From: JADLAT01 sp964348795
GTDB lineage: Bacteria; Pseudomonadota; Alphaproteobacteria; Micavibrionales; Micavibrionaceae
DNA: 64,000 bases
Assembly (NCBI GenBank): GCA_964348795.1
Contig: CAYGDY010000009.1
Span: 1-64,000, forward strand
Direction of reading: 5' to 3'
This document shows, piece after piece, positions 42,801 to 52,400 of the stretch. The notes beneath the pieces were generated by a model. That model ran no database searches. It had not been told where the DNA came from and was given only the letters and a program-made list of their open reading frames with translations. How positions within the stretch are numbered: the stretch's first letter is position 1; every line of letters begins with the position of its first letter. The translations under genes and the position numbers were made by a program.

Positions 42801-42957
42801 AAATTTCGGCCTCACAGAGATCAGTACACTGGCGGGGCTCATCGAAACGGCCGCCAAAAAACAGGACATCCCAACAATACAAAAGGCGGGAAAGGCCCTC
42901 CCCGACGCGAACCAAAGAGCACAGGAACAACTGATCGAGTGGCTCAAAGGGCTATAG
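39829..42957 (+). CDS. Hybrid sensor histidine kinase: 7TMR-DISM sensor, HisKA, HATPase, REC, Hpt
   Basis: 1042 aa. A signal/membrane start (~25-45) is followed by a periplasmic 7TMR-DISMED2 domain (~65-215), seven membrane helices (~225-425), a coiled coil (~425-500: ERELMAELREREIERTNEM), HisKA with phospho-acceptor His510 (VVSHEIRTPMNG), the HATPase (N box QILLNLVNNAIKFT, G boxes DTGIGIS and YGGTGLGLAIC), a receiver with Asp809 (DIIITDIQLGGLDG) and an Hpt domain with His984 (ERAHELKGMAGNF). This is a complete internal phosphorelay. DISM sensors often bind carbohydrates or similar ligands; the signal and final response regulator are unknown. The start is GTG 39829 or ATG 39844. Confidence 0.93.
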   Translation: MNHIDMFRIRFHLSAFKIRTRALHRALGFLGTLLLLCVTIQSPARSQTLKPTLGSHVRLTDTQPRSFIGPFLYETAGQDPTLDADTLVARHKSNIKGLRKNNTLVALHTTRTPAWLVFSVINQSSSPDWVLDFGHVFEGRMGKIRHLIIKNVTTGEILFQTGGESPPPPASAERFDGRTLRVHVPPDIPQYFAISLTPDNGFSNVMTPALIRHDVFVRDLQNGAWGKTFYLLLLLVITGFFSAFSLIQRNPAPLYFCGYVFLYLALYSVCEHVFYTQSAITGIIANLLFLAPAVSAPLLTVRFFETPLHSVLERGLIVTGLVLLACGLMAQYAVPESFHIPQGALLMLPMLISYALCTFLSFIRLQNNQHGAVFLLGGWVLAFTGTGTLLMGEHLFQSPSYTFMTGYWILLLPQCVCFILAFHEKLQKVLDEKMALLARENRMAQSLSRLKQSKETADQARLLRIIERERELMAELREREIERTNEMRQAKDMADEANRAKSAFLAVVSHEIRTPMNGIMGMVRLLTDSKMTKQQTDYLTAIKKSGDTMMTLLNDILDFEKIESGNMLLEEISFDMTKLIEDVLTLMSGHVAEKKLFLQAHIAEGFPETLKGDPMRFRQILLNLVNNAIKFTPDGGITLHLQHTPIDKTQRTEQEDYEIYCAVEDTGIGISEEAQKKLFQPFAQADKSTSRKYGGTGLGLAICRKLIEAMGGLLQVKSIPEEGSLFFFTLRMKAGETLGHDSVPLEQYIPYTAIELPALDILIIDDNEMNRRVLQGFLTRGQHTLTLCETAEEALHHCKDHRFDIIITDIQLGGLDGIEFTKLIRRHSDSVIAQTPIIALSGNVSLEDQLLYKNAGMSGFLAKPLDPEALMKTLSQFSAHALTKTSALAATPDPLEEVITDETFDSFAEAQALFSEKEPATAPAHGPAEIVLNHALLQSLNKNIPRMELERLLHGLMDKADELIYALNDDTRQSDLEHLYERAHELKGMAGNFGLTEISTLAGLIETAAKKQDIPTIQKAGKALPDANQRAQEQLIEWLKGL

Positions 42958-42980
42958 CATGCCCTCTCTTCTTCAAAGCC

Positions 42981-43403
42981 CTACCCGACAATTTCGTCCG
43001 GCTTGAAGAAATAGGCAATTTCAATACCGGCATTTTCCAGACTGTCCGACCCGTGCACGGAATTCTCGCCGATATTCACGGCATAGTCCTTGCGGATCGT
43101 TCCGGACACAGCGTCTGCCGGATTGGTGGCGCCCATCACTTCACGGTTTTTGGAAACGGCATTCTCGCCTTCCAGAACCTGCACCACAACAGGGCCAGAG
43201 CTCATAAATTCCGTCAGCTCCCCAAAGAACGGACGGGCCTTGTGCACGGCGTAAAAACCTTCGGCCTGCGCCAGCGTCATATAGATCCGTTTTTGCGCGA
43301 TAATCCGCAAACCCGCCGCTTCCAGTTTTGCGTTGATAGCTCCTGTCAAATTCCGGCGCGTGGCGTCCGGCTTCAACATGGAAAATGTGCGTTCGATCGC
43401 CAT
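42981..43403 (-). CDS. ndk: Nucleoside diphosphate kinase
   Basis: 140 aa, full length. Ndk transfers phosphate between nucleoside tri- and diphosphates. It starts MAIERTFSMLKPDATRRNL and contains the active-site motif NIGENSVHGSDSLENAGIEI with the phosphorylated His, plus RPFFGELTEFMSSGPVV. AAGGAAAAAATC precedes the ATG. It converges on the histidine kinase gene with only 23 bp between the stops. The 230-bp gap upstream contains a degenerate repeat-like sequence near 43472. Confidence 0.97.
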   Translation of the reverse strand: MAIERTFSMLKPDATRRNLTGAINAKLEAAGLRIIAQKRIYMTLAQAEGFYAVHKARPFFGELTEFMSSGPVVVQVLEGENAVSKNREVMGATNPADAVSGTIRKDYAVNIGENSVHGSDSLENAGIEIAYFFKPDEIVG

Positions 43404-43633
43404 GATTTTTTCCTTATTGTTTTAAAATTCTAACCCATAGCCACTTGAAAAATGAACACATCCTCTTTGTCGTCATCCCGAGGGCCTTTTGCGAAGCAAA
43501 ATTGGCACAAAGGGGGGATGTATTCTTCTCGCAAAGCTACAACACAGCGCTTTATAGCGATCAAAAACCCAAAGCGCAAGACAGGATCACACAATCTTCC
43601 GGACCTAAGGGCGGGTGGACAGTTGAAGGGGGC

Positions 43634-44482
43634 TTACATCTGGCGTCTGCGGATGGAATCCTGCTCGTGCGAGAACGGAACGCCCGGGGCCACAAAAAAC
43701 GGATATTTGGGTTTTTTCTTTTCGGGGGGGGCGGCGTTCTCGTCACCGGAATCTGGCGCAGGCTCTTCCAGACTCACAGGCTCGGTAAAGGTCTGGTCGG
43801 CCTGCCCCGTCCAGCACAGCGGCATGGAGGGATAATCTTCTGTCAGAACATAAATATAAAATTTCTTGTTCACAATGGCCCCATTGCACTGGTCAAGATT
43901 TCCCAGACCCGCCTTGTATTCCCGTGCGGCGTCATAGCTGGATTTGAACAGTCCGGTCTGACTGACGAAAATCGGGAAGCCATCTGCCGCATACCCCACA
44001 TGCGCAAACGGTTTTTTGACCAGCGCCTCCGGAATACCATGATACAGATACACACCGTCTTCGGCGGGATAGTTTGCACTGGCAAAGGGCACACCATCCA
44101 GCGCAACCCCGAAAAACATGGAATCCTGCACGAGGGTCCGGCCTCCGGCCTGCACAGGCTTCAGGGACATACGAAATACATAACTCTGCGGCGTCACGGG
44201 ATCCTTGACCGGAACAGCGGGCACCCCGTTGGCGGCGATATAGCGGTACTGTCCGTCGCTTTTCATTCTGAAGACGGAGACGGGCGGCGCTTCACCGCTC
44301 TCTTGCTCTTGTGGCTGTGCCTGCTCCTGCACATCCTCTCCTGCCACAGGCGCCCCCTGCACAGCAGGCGGGGCAGGGGTTTCCACAGCTTGCGCGGCCC
44401 CTAAAACAAACATAGCGCCCCCCAAAACCATGAGGGACGCTACGAAACGCTTCAAAGTGACGTGCTGATAAAGACACGACAT
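43634..44482 (-). CDS. Secreted YHYH-domain-like protein
   Basis: 282 aa. A hydrophobic N-terminal segment (FVASLMVLGGAMFVLGAAQA) acts as signal peptide or anchor; a Glu/Gln/Pro-rich linker follows to about residue 70. The core (~80-235) resembles the YHYH family: GVYLYHGIPEAL in place of the usual YHYHG, HVGYAADGFPIFV, and LDQCNGAIVNKKFYIYVLTE followed by YPSMPLCWTG, whose two Cys may pair. The tail is short and polar. YHYH proteins are exported and of unknown function. It lies just downstream of a cold-shock gene on the same strand (19-bp gap), possibly read through from it. Confidence 0.75.
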   Translation of the reverse strand: MSCLYQHVTLKRFVASLMVLGGAMFVLGAAQAVETPAPPAVQGAPVAGEDVQEQAQPQEQESGEAPPVSVFRMKSDGQYRYIAANGVPAVPVKDPVTPQSYVFRMSLKPVQAGGRTLVQDSMFFGVALDGVPFASANYPAEDGVYLYHGIPEALVKKPFAHVGYAADGFPIFVSQTGLFKSSYDAAREYKAGLGNLDQCNGAIVNKKFYIYVLTEDYPSMPLCWTGQADQTFTEPVSLEEPAPDSGDENAAPPEKKKPKYPFFVAPGVPFSHEQDSIRRRQM

Positions 44483-44501
44483 CTTGAAAAAACCTTTCTG
44501 T

Positions 44502-44705
44502 TTAAATAGCCTTCAAGTTGGTGGCCGCTTGCTTGCCGCGGTTCTCCTGAAGATCATAGGACAGTTTCTGCCCCTCGTTCAAAGTCCGCATCCCTGCGGC
44601 CTCCACAGCAGAAATATGGACAAAAATATCCTTACTTCCATCATCGGGGACGATAAAGCCATAGCCCTTATCGTTATTAAACCATTTTACTGTTCCTGTA
44701 GCCAT
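44502..44705 (-). CDS. cspA: Cold-shock domain protein (CspA family)
   Basis: 67 aa, full length. It starts MATGTVKWFNNDKGYGFIVP and carries both RNA-binding motifs, KGYGFI (RNP1) and DIFVHIS (RNP2). It binds single-stranded RNA or DNA and melts mRNA structure. The upstream ~190 nt (44706-44895) up to rlmJ contain no gene and would hold the promoter and the long 5' leader typical of csp genes; I do not see a clear cold-box. The Csp family is large, so cold induction is not certain. Confidence 0.95.
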   Translation of the reverse strand: MATGTVKWFNNDKGYGFIVPDDGSKDIFVHISAVEAAGMRTLNEGQKLSYDLQENRGKQAATNLKAI

Positions 44706-44916
44706 AGTTGCGATACTCCTTCGCGTTCAAGTTTTCAATCAGCTCCTTGGGTAGTTCTTTCGGCTGATGATGACGGTCTTGATGTAGTCCAGTAGTCAAT
44801 GCGCGAAGTAGTCCAAAGATCAGACCGATTAAACCCTTTTTTTTTACCCCGCGCAAGTAAAAAACGATATTTGAATTTTTCTTGCTTTCAAAGCCTTGCT
44901 CTGGTCTATCTATTTT

Positions 44917-45753
44917 ATGCTCAGCTACCAACATATTTACCATGCCGGAAACCCTGCCGATATTCACAAGCATCTCTGGCTTGTGACGGTTTTGGCCTAT
45001 CTGCGCCAGAAAGAAGCCCCCCTGACATGGATCGACACCCATGGCGGGCGGGGACTGTATGACCTGACGGCGCCCGAAGCCCTGAAGCGCAAGGAATTTG
45101 AAGCGGGCCTCTTTCCTGTGCTGGATTTTTTCAACACCGCGCCGCCTGACTCCCTGCCCGCGCCACTCCGGCATTACAGGGATATCCTGATGGCCTGCAA
45201 TCCGGACCGTTCTGGACGGCCCTCTTGCTACCCGGGCTCGGCCTTTATTGCCGCCCAGATGCTCCGGCCCACGGATTCCCTGCATAGTTTTGACCTGCAC
45301 CCTGCCGAATACGCGCATCTGGCCCAATCCCTCAAACCCTTTTCTCATGCGCACATCCAAAAATCCGATGGCACGCAAGCCCTGCACGCCTTGCTTCCGC
45401 CCGTTTCACGCCGTGGTGGCGCGCTGATCGACCCCAGCTATGAAATCAAAACGGAATACACCGAGATCTTCGAGCACCTCCAAAGCGCCCTGAAACGCTT
45501 CCCCCAAGGCACCTTTATGATCTGGTATCCGCTTTTGCCTGCGGGGCGCCATCATGACCTCACAGCCCCATGCCAGAGCCTGCCCTACCCTTATGAGATC
45601 GACGAATGGCATTTTACTCCGCCCCATGACAAACCCCACGGACTCTATGGTTCCGGCATGATACTCGTCAATCCGCCCTATACCACACCCAAAACCATGG
45701 CGCATATCAAATCCCTGATCCTGCCTGTGCTCATGGCATCTGAAAGGATCTGA
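44917..45753 (+). CDS. rlmJ: 23S rRNA (adenine-2030-N6)-methyltransferase RlmJ
   Basis: 278 aa, nearly the length of E. coli RlmJ. The start MLSYQHIYHAGNPADIHKH matches the family start (MLSYRHSFHAGN), so ATG 44917 is used; the frame opens 21 bp earlier at 44896. The SAM site is WIDTHGGRGLYDL and the catalytic block is GALIDPSYEIKTEY (D-P-x-Y/F type). It methylates A2030 in the large-subunit rRNA. It is divergent from the cold-shock gene and is followed 4 bp later by a lipoprotein hydrolase gene. Confidence 0.93.
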   Translation: MLSYQHIYHAGNPADIHKHLWLVTVLAYLRQKEAPLTWIDTHGGRGLYDLTAPEALKRKEFEAGLFPVLDFFNTAPPDSLPAPLRHYRDILMACNPDRSGRPSCYPGSAFIAAQMLRPTDSLHSFDLHPAEYAHLAQSLKPFSHAHIQKSDGTQALHALLPPVSRRGGALIDPSYEIKTEYTEIFEHLQSALKRFPQGTFMIWYPLLPAGRHHDLTAPCQSLPYPYEIDEWHFTPPHDKPHGLYGSGMILVNPPYTTPKTMAHIKSLILPVLMASERI

Positions 45754-45757
45754 TAGA

Positions 45758-46609
45758 GTGATTCCATACATGAAACGCTTTTGTTGCCTAGTCGTTTTAA
45801 GCCTCCTCACTGCCTGCGCAGACCCTCTTACGCTGGGTGGACGGCTGGAAACAGCGCAAAATATAGCCAGCCAAGGGGGACTCCAGCCTCTCACGGTGCA
45901 AACCCTGCATTATAACATCGCAACGTGGCAAAAAATCTCTCAAGCCGGCGCACCCCTCCACGTTTATATTGAAGGGGATGGACAAGCTTGGGTGTCCCGC
46001 TCTACGCCCTCCCGCAACCCGACCCCGACCGATCCCATAGCGCTCACACTGGCAAGCCTTGACCCCGCGCCCAATATCGTCTATCTGGCGCGCCCCTGCC
46101 AGTATACGCCTCTGGAACAGTCCCCCGCCTGCACTGTCAGAAGCTGGACCAGCCAGCGTTTTTCGGAAGAGATCATACAGGGCATGGATACGGCCCTGTC
46201 CCGTATCACGCAAGGCCTTCAAAACCCTGCACTGGACCTGATCGGCTTTTCCGGTGGCGGGAATATCGCGCTGTTGCTGGCCGCCCGCCGGTCCGATATT
46301 GCGAGTGTCCGCACCGTAGCGGGGAATATCGACATCACGGCTTTTAACGCCCTGCACCACACCAGCCCCATGCCGGACTCTCTCAATTCTGCTGATTTTG
46401 CAGACCGGCTCAAAACCATCCCCCAACGCCATTTTATCGGGGTGCAGGACGACATTGTCCCGCCCGTCATCTACCAGTCCTATGCGAAAGCCCTGAACTC
46501 TGCACCCTGCCTCAAATTAACCCTTGTGCCTGCGGCCACACACACTGAAGGCTGGGAGTCCGTCTGGCCCGCCTTGCTGAAAGAATCCGTTTCCTGCGAA
46601 ACGAAGTAA
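45758..46609 (+). CDS. Lipoprotein alpha/beta hydrolase
   Basis: 283 aa. The N-terminus is a lipoprotein signal peptide with lipobox LLTAC (MKRFCCLVVLSLLTAC). The alpha/beta hydrolase triad can be proposed: nucleophile Ser in LIGFSGGGNIALL, Asp in GVQDDIVPP, His in PAATHTEGW. The oxyanion region is HVYIEGDGQAW. It should sit in the outer or inner membrane facing the periplasm and act on an ester or amide; the substrate is unknown. GTG 45758 has AAAGGAT upstream and ATG 45770 is the alternative. It is probably co-transcribed with rlmJ. Confidence 0.82.
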   Translation: MIPYMKRFCCLVVLSLLTACADPLTLGGRLETAQNIASQGGLQPLTVQTLHYNIATWQKISQAGAPLHVYIEGDGQAWVSRSTPSRNPTPTDPIALTLASLDPAPNIVYLARPCQYTPLEQSPACTVRSWTSQRFSEEIIQGMDTALSRITQGLQNPALDLIGFSGGGNIALLLAARRSDIASVRTVAGNIDITAFNALHHTSPMPDSLNSADFADRLKTIPQRHFIGVQDDIVPPVIYQSYAKALNSAPCLKLTLVPAATHTEGWESVWPALLKESVSCETK

Positions 46610-46795
46610 ACTTTATGTAAATTTTCTACCCCTTCTCTCCTCAAACCCGCTTGGAGCCTTCAAAAGTTAACAATTAACTAATATTTAATAAAATTTATGA
46701 TAAATTTAGATTAAGAGCTTCGGAGTTATAGAAAGTTCAAGTGTTTCGGACAGACGTAATCTCACCACACACACACAAACCCAGGAGAGCCTCTC

Positions 46796-49381
46796 ATGCC
46801 TACAGCAGATCAAATCAAAGCCACACTGACAGCCGCCGCCGCCGCTAACAACATGTCTCTCATCACGACAACGGTCAACAGCATCACCGCCGCACAAAAG
46901 GCAGATACGGCTTTTACTGCAACGGTTGCGCCCGCCTACGTCCTTGCCCTGAAAAGCATTGCCAATTACACGCTGGTCAATGACAGTATCGCAAACCTGA
47001 CGGTCAGGAATTTTATGGTCAAAGTGGGCGCGTATGTTGACGGCGCTACGATTGGGATTGCGATGAAGACTTTTTCGGCTGACTTCAATGCGGGCGGTCT
47101 GGATGCCATGACGGACAATCTGTCTGCCACACAAAAAGCCGCCATTCCAGTGGCCAGCCTGAACGGCGTTTTAACAGATTTGGCAAACTTTACTTTTGAG
47201 ATTGATTCCCTCGGAAATCCCAGAGATGCCGAAGCCACAGCCGCAGTACGGGATTACATGTCAAAAATGGGAACCTTTGTGGGCACCAATGCCATTTCCA
47301 GTGCCATGACAATTTTGGTCGGAGACCAGAATCTGGCCGCCTTGGACGCTGTCACCGATTATCTTTCCGTCACACAAAAAGCCGCCTTCACAGGAACACT
47401 CGCCACAGCGTTGAATAATACAGTCATAGCGATTGCTGACCTGTCCGTGTCATTGGATGCGGCTTCGTCTGCTGTAGCGGCAAGAGATATTATGTCTAAA
47501 CTAGGCGCCTCGGTCAGTGGCGCGGCCATAGGCTACGCCATAGGCGTTTATTCGCTCAATGGAAACTTTGCAGGTTTGGACGGTGTCACAGATTTCCTGA
47601 CAGATACACAAAAAGCCGCCATTCCCAAGCTTACACTGAACACGGTTCTGACAGATATCGCCAACTATACCTCCACGGAAGGTATGGACACACCCTCTGC
47701 GAACGCCGCACGAGATTTTATGTCAAAATTGGGCGCTTTTGTGGGTGTCACCTCCATCAGTACCGCCATGAAAACCTTTTCTTTCGATGGAAATCTGGCC
47801 GGCATTGATGCCATCACAGATTTTATTACACCTGCGCAAAAAGCACTCTTTACAGGACCATTGGTCACTGACCTGAATACCATTCTGGGAGATATCGTAG
47901 CCCTGACCTTGAAACCTGGTCTGGATGCGGCCTCCAGCAACGCGGCACGGGACTTCATGTCCAAACTCGGGAGCTTGGTCAGCCCGGGCGCCATTGCCAG
48001 TGCCATGCTCACATATGCCAACGATGGCAACTTGAAAGGCATAGACGGTGTCACAGACTTTTTAACCCCTGCACAAACAACAGCCTTCACGGCGGCAACC
48101 CTCAACCCCATATTGATCGGCATTGCGAACGCTACAACACTGGCCGGCCAGGACGCGGCGGCGGCGGTTGAAGCACGGGATTTCCTGACCAAGCTGGGCA
48201 CCAATGTGGGGGCCTCCGCGATAGCCAAGGCCATAAGCATCTTTGCCGCCGATAGCAATCTGGCCGGCATTGATGCCGTATCAGACTTTGTCACTGCGAC
48301 GACCAAAGCCGGATGGACCGCCACCACAACAGCCTCAGCTGTCAATCAACAGGCGGCTTTGGGGGATGCCCTCATCCACATTGCGGACCTGACCTTTACC
48401 ACAGGGCAGGACGCGAATTCTGCGGCGGCCGCACGGGACTTCATGTCCAAGGTCGGACAATATGTCGGGGCGGCGGGGCTGGGCGAGGCCATGACATTGT
48501 TCGCCTTTGACGGGAACTTAACCGGACTTGATAACATCACGGATTATGTAACGGTTGCCGAGAGAGGTGTGATCTCAAACCTGCATCTCACCAGCACGCT
48601 CTCTTCTCTGGCCGGCATGACAGGCACCGTGGCCCAGACAGAAAACATCGTCAACGCCATCGAAGACTTTGTGTGGAAGTTTAATGGCAATATCGAAGGG
48701 GACCTCAGCTACGCCCAAGCCCTTGATACGATGAGAATTACAGGAAAATATGACTCCATCGGTTCATCCTTTGATTTCATGAACGCCTCACAGTATTCCG
48801 CCATGCTGACAGCGGAAACCACCACGATCAAGGTCTTGTCGGACTGGGATACAGTGGGCGTTATTCTGGGAACATACAATGCCACCGCTAGTGAAACAAT
48901 CACAGGCACCATCGGCAATGATGTGGTTTACGGCTTGGGTGGAAATGATATCATCCATGGCGGAGACGGCAACGACAGACTCTATGGGAATCAGGGCAAT
49001 GACCAGCTGTTTGGTGATGCCGGCAATGACATCTTGTATGGCGGCGGAAACGTCGGCGTGGATACTATGACAGGGGGTCTGGGCGCCGACCGGTTTGTCA
49101 TTGATACCCGCCATGCTCCAGGCCTTGATGTGATCACAGACTTTAAAGCCACAGAAGGGGACGTGCTGGATCTGAGCAATATCCTGAGCGCGTTTGATCC
49201 CCTCACGCAGAGTATCGCGAACTTTGTGCATGCCACAGCAGGCACGACAGGCAATATGCTGATTTCTGTGGATTACAATGGGGCTGTAGGGGGAGCGGTC
49301 TTTACGAACATTGCCAGCTTGTCGGGTACAACCAGCTTTGATGTCGCGGCTCTGTTTGCCAGCAAAAATATCATTGTGTGA
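46796..49381 (+). CDS. RTX exoprotein with seven to eight ~80-residue helical repeats
   Basis: 861 aa without a Sec signal. Residues ~35-675 are tandem copies of one unit of 75-88 residues with the core xAARDFMSKLGxxV, then AIxxAMxxF, then DGNLxGIDxVTDFxT. Copies have FMSKLG or close variants (FMVKVG, YMSKMG, IMSKLG, FLTKLG, FMSKVG), and an eighth is degenerate. Residues ~700-770 are RTX calcium repeats (GLGGNDIIHGGDGNDRLYG), and the C-terminus (~775-861, ADRFVID ... DVITDFKATEGDVLDLS) is a type I secretion domain. I do not recognise the repeat family. Start ATG 46796 has AGGAG with good spacing. The upstream 186 bp is AT-rich. Probably a secreted surface or matrix protein. Confidence 0.88.
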   Translation: MPTADQIKATLTAAAAANNMSLITTTVNSITAAQKADTAFTATVAPAYVLALKSIANYTLVNDSIANLTVRNFMVKVGAYVDGATIGIAMKTFSADFNAGGLDAMTDNLSATQKAAIPVASLNGVLTDLANFTFEIDSLGNPRDAEATAAVRDYMSKMGTFVGTNAISSAMTILVGDQNLAALDAVTDYLSVTQKAAFTGTLATALNNTVIAIADLSVSLDAASSAVAARDIMSKLGASVSGAAIGYAIGVYSLNGNFAGLDGVTDFLTDTQKAAIPKLTLNTVLTDIANYTSTEGMDTPSANAARDFMSKLGAFVGVTSISTAMKTFSFDGNLAGIDAITDFITPAQKALFTGPLVTDLNTILGDIVALTLKPGLDAASSNAARDFMSKLGSLVSPGAIASAMLTYANDGNLKGIDGVTDFLTPAQTTAFTAATLNPILIGIANATTLAGQDAAAAVEARDFLTKLGTNVGASAIAKAISIFAADSNLAGIDAVSDFVTATTKAGWTATTTASAVNQQAALGDALIHIADLTFTTGQDANSAAAARDFMSKVGQYVGAAGLGEAMTLFAFDGNLTGLDNITDYVTVAERGVISNLHLTSTLSSLAGMTGTVAQTENIVNAIEDFVWKFNGNIEGDLSYAQALDTMRITGKYDSIGSSFDFMNASQYSAMLTAETTTIKVLSDWDTVGVILGTYNATASETITGTIGNDVVYGLGGNDIIHGGDGNDRLYGNQGNDQLFGDAGNDILYGGGNVGVDTMTGGLGADRFVIDTRHAPGLDVITDFKATEGDVLDLSNILSAFDPLTQSIANFVHATAGTTGNMLISVDYNGAVGGAVFTNIASLSGTTSFDVAALFASKNIIV

Positions 49382-49428
49382 TTGTGCCTCTTTCAGGTTT
49401 TTTAAACCCTTTTGGTGTGTGTGCCAAA

Positions 49429-49463
49429 AAAGCCCCGATGGAAACATCGGGGCTTCTTTTTTT
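49429..49463. terminator. Bidirectional terminator after the RTX and autotransporter genes
   Basis: AAGCCCCGATG and CATCGGGGCTT form an 11-bp stem on a GAAA loop, followed by CTTTTTTT and preceded by AAAAA. It lies between the convergent second RTX gene and the autotransporter gene. Confidence 0.9.
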
Positions 49464-49486
49464 AAGAGAGAGGCGCAATCAAGTTC

Positions 49487-52400
49487 CTAGAACTTGTACC
49501 CTGCGCGGGCATAGCCAGCATGAGAGGCATAATCGGACTTGGCTTCGTAGTCGTAGCTTCCGGTCAGGGCCCAGTTATCCGTGGTGTAGAGCGTCATAGC
49601 CCCGCCCACATCAAACGTGGTCTGCGCAGGATCGACCCCTTGCGAATTGAAGGACGCCCCGCCCCCTGTGAAGGAAGAGGTGGACTGCACTTCATCACCA
49701 ATCACGTCATGGCGGACACCGGCATGCAAGGATGGCACAACTTCCGAACCATCAGCCTGCGGGATGTTCCATTTCGCTTTAGCGCCGACACCGACTTCCA
49801 GAATATTCAGGTCATCGTTATCCACGTTCAGGTTTGCACCACCGGCACCGGATTCCGTGTAGCTGTCAACATAGATGTGCTGATAGTCTACACCAACACT
49901 CGGCGTAATAACGGCTGTCCCCACCGCATAGTCACGGCCGATTTCGCCGCTGGCCATGAACTGGTTGCTGTCATAGTCCGCTGTCGCCGTCAGGCCGGAG
50001 ATTCCCCCGACATTATGACGGATCTGGTCAATATTGTTCCAAGCATAACCAATATTCCCCGAAACATACATGGACTGATCAATATCATAATCCCCGTACA
50101 AGGAAACCTGATAGCTGTCCACATCGGTTTTGGTTCTGTTCACGTTATCCGAAGACACATCGCTGTTGGCATAGCTCACAGAAACCCCGAGAACCACATC
50201 ATCCGCCACATTTTCCGTGTCGACTCCGACAGCGGCCCCGAACGTGTCGGCGTCATATCCATCGATACCATCGCGCTCGTCCTGTGTGCCTTTTTTGCCG
50301 AAACCCTGCATCCAGGCGGTCACGCCGGTGCTCATGTTTCCGGAAGCCACACCGGTCTCGCTGGTTCTCAACGCGGCCAGACGGTCTGTCGACAGGCTGA
50401 TCGACTGCGCCGAAGCCTGGAAGCCCGCGACAACAGCGCCACCATCCACCGTCGGGTTCACCGATTCAAGGATATCGTTCATTTCACCCTGTGTAGAGGC
50501 GGAAACGAGGTTATCTTGAATCTGGTTGATCTCCGTATTCGTGGATGTTGCCAGATCTGTAATCAGCAAGGTCCCCGCATTGATGTTCCCGCTGGTATTG
50601 GCGGTATCAACAAAGGCATTTTCAACAAAGATGGTAACATCCACCTCATCGTTGGCCGTGTCGTTCACAAGGCTGAACCCATAGATAAACGAGTTATCCG
50701 TGACAGTCGCGCCTGCAATCACTGCATCGGTGTTGTCATCGTTGAACATGGCATCCAGAACGGAAGTCCCTGTCGTCAGAGGCTGGGAGGAGTCAATGAG
50801 AAAGTGAATGGTGTTGGCGCTCAGGTCTGTATCACCTGTCTCCACAACCTTACCATGGGTCTGCGTTCCGGCAGACTTGGACACACCGATATTGTAGGTC
50901 CCCGTACCAGCCGTAGCACCGGCGGTCGAGAGCGTATCCCCTGCGTTCACCTGAATGGTACCGGAGTTGGTAATCGTCCCGTCAATTTCATGGGTTCCGC
51001 TCGCCGCAAAGACGGCTGTCGCCCCCGCATTGACCGTCAGAGCACCAGGATCGGTCCCACCGCCGCCCAAAAGACCAGCAAAGGTCACAGTCGGTGTAGC
51101 GGTCGTCCCGTTCCCGACAGTCACGACCCCGTCATTGGCACCCACACCCAAAATCACGCCCGATACCGTCTGCGCCCCTGTTCCGAGGAACTGCAGAACA
51201 TCCGAATCATCCAGCGTAATGGTGTTGACATACAGGTCGCCCGTTGTGGTCACAGTATTGTTACTGCCACCGGCAAGCGTCAAATTGGCCAACTGCGCAG
51301 AGCTTGACCCGATATCACCGACAAACGCCGTTGTACCGGTCCCGTCGGCAATGGTCACCTGACCGGCATCATCTGTCGCCGTTACGATATCCGTTGTCAG
51401 CGTCTGGGATGTTGCACCCCCTGTCAGGGCCAGAATACCCGTCCCCACACCGGACAATGTTGTCGTGGTAGCAGTATAAGCCGTTGTAGTGCCGTTCAGC
51501 GTCAACGTCGTACCAGCGGCCACATCAACCGATGTCAAAGCCGTCGTGCCGCCGACAACACCGGCAATCGTCGTTGCCGCGTTGATGTCCAAAGAACCCG
51601 CCCCGTTGATCGTCCCCGTCAGGGTCGCGGCACCGGATGTTTGCAACGTGGCACCGGAACCCACCGTAAAGGCCGTGGTCGTCATGCTCGCACCGGCAGA
51701 CAAGATCGTGCCGGAACCCGAAACAGTCACGCTGTCAAGGTTCCCGTTCACACCACCCCAAGCCGTGGCCGTGGTCACTGTTCCAGTACCGGAAACAACA
51801 ACATTGTTCACTTCAGCCGCTGTCGCCGTACCATCAACAGTTCCTGTGACCGTGAAATCATTCGTTGTACTATCCAAAGTCAGTGTGTTGGTACCGGTAT
51901 TGGCACCCCCCAATGTGATCGTGGCCGCATTGAGCGTATTTTGGAATGTCGCAGAAGACACACCGGCCGATTTTTCAATCGTGATCACGTTCGTACCGGC
52001 ACCCACTGTACCAGAGAATGTCGCACCCAAAGCATTGTCCACCGTGACATCACCCGTACCGGCAATGTTACCGGAAACCGTTTGCGCCACAGCGCCATTC
52101 AGCACCAGAAGCGCCGCACCAGCGGCCCCATCGGTCAATGTCAGACCTGCCGTAAAGGCATTCGTCGCGCCCGTCAGCGTCAATGTTGCATCTGCGGCGG
52201 CGTTTGCGCCTCCCGTCACCGTCACAGCGCCTGTAAAGGTCGCATTCCCCCCCACGCTCAATGTCGTCGTAGACGCACCGGCAAAGTTCCCCGCTGTAAG
52301 ACCGGTCGTCCCCGTCACAGCCAATGTCCCACCAATAGCCATGGCGTTTGTGGCCGCGGCGTCAGGCTCTACGTTTGTCAAAACCAGGTTTCCGCCTGTG

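Noticed and set aside
43472..43522. Fourth GTCATCCTGA-type repeat (GTCATCCCGAGGGCC...)
   Set aside because: Only the first half resembles the family and the closing arm is poorly matched; kept as a possible decayed copy, not as a feature.
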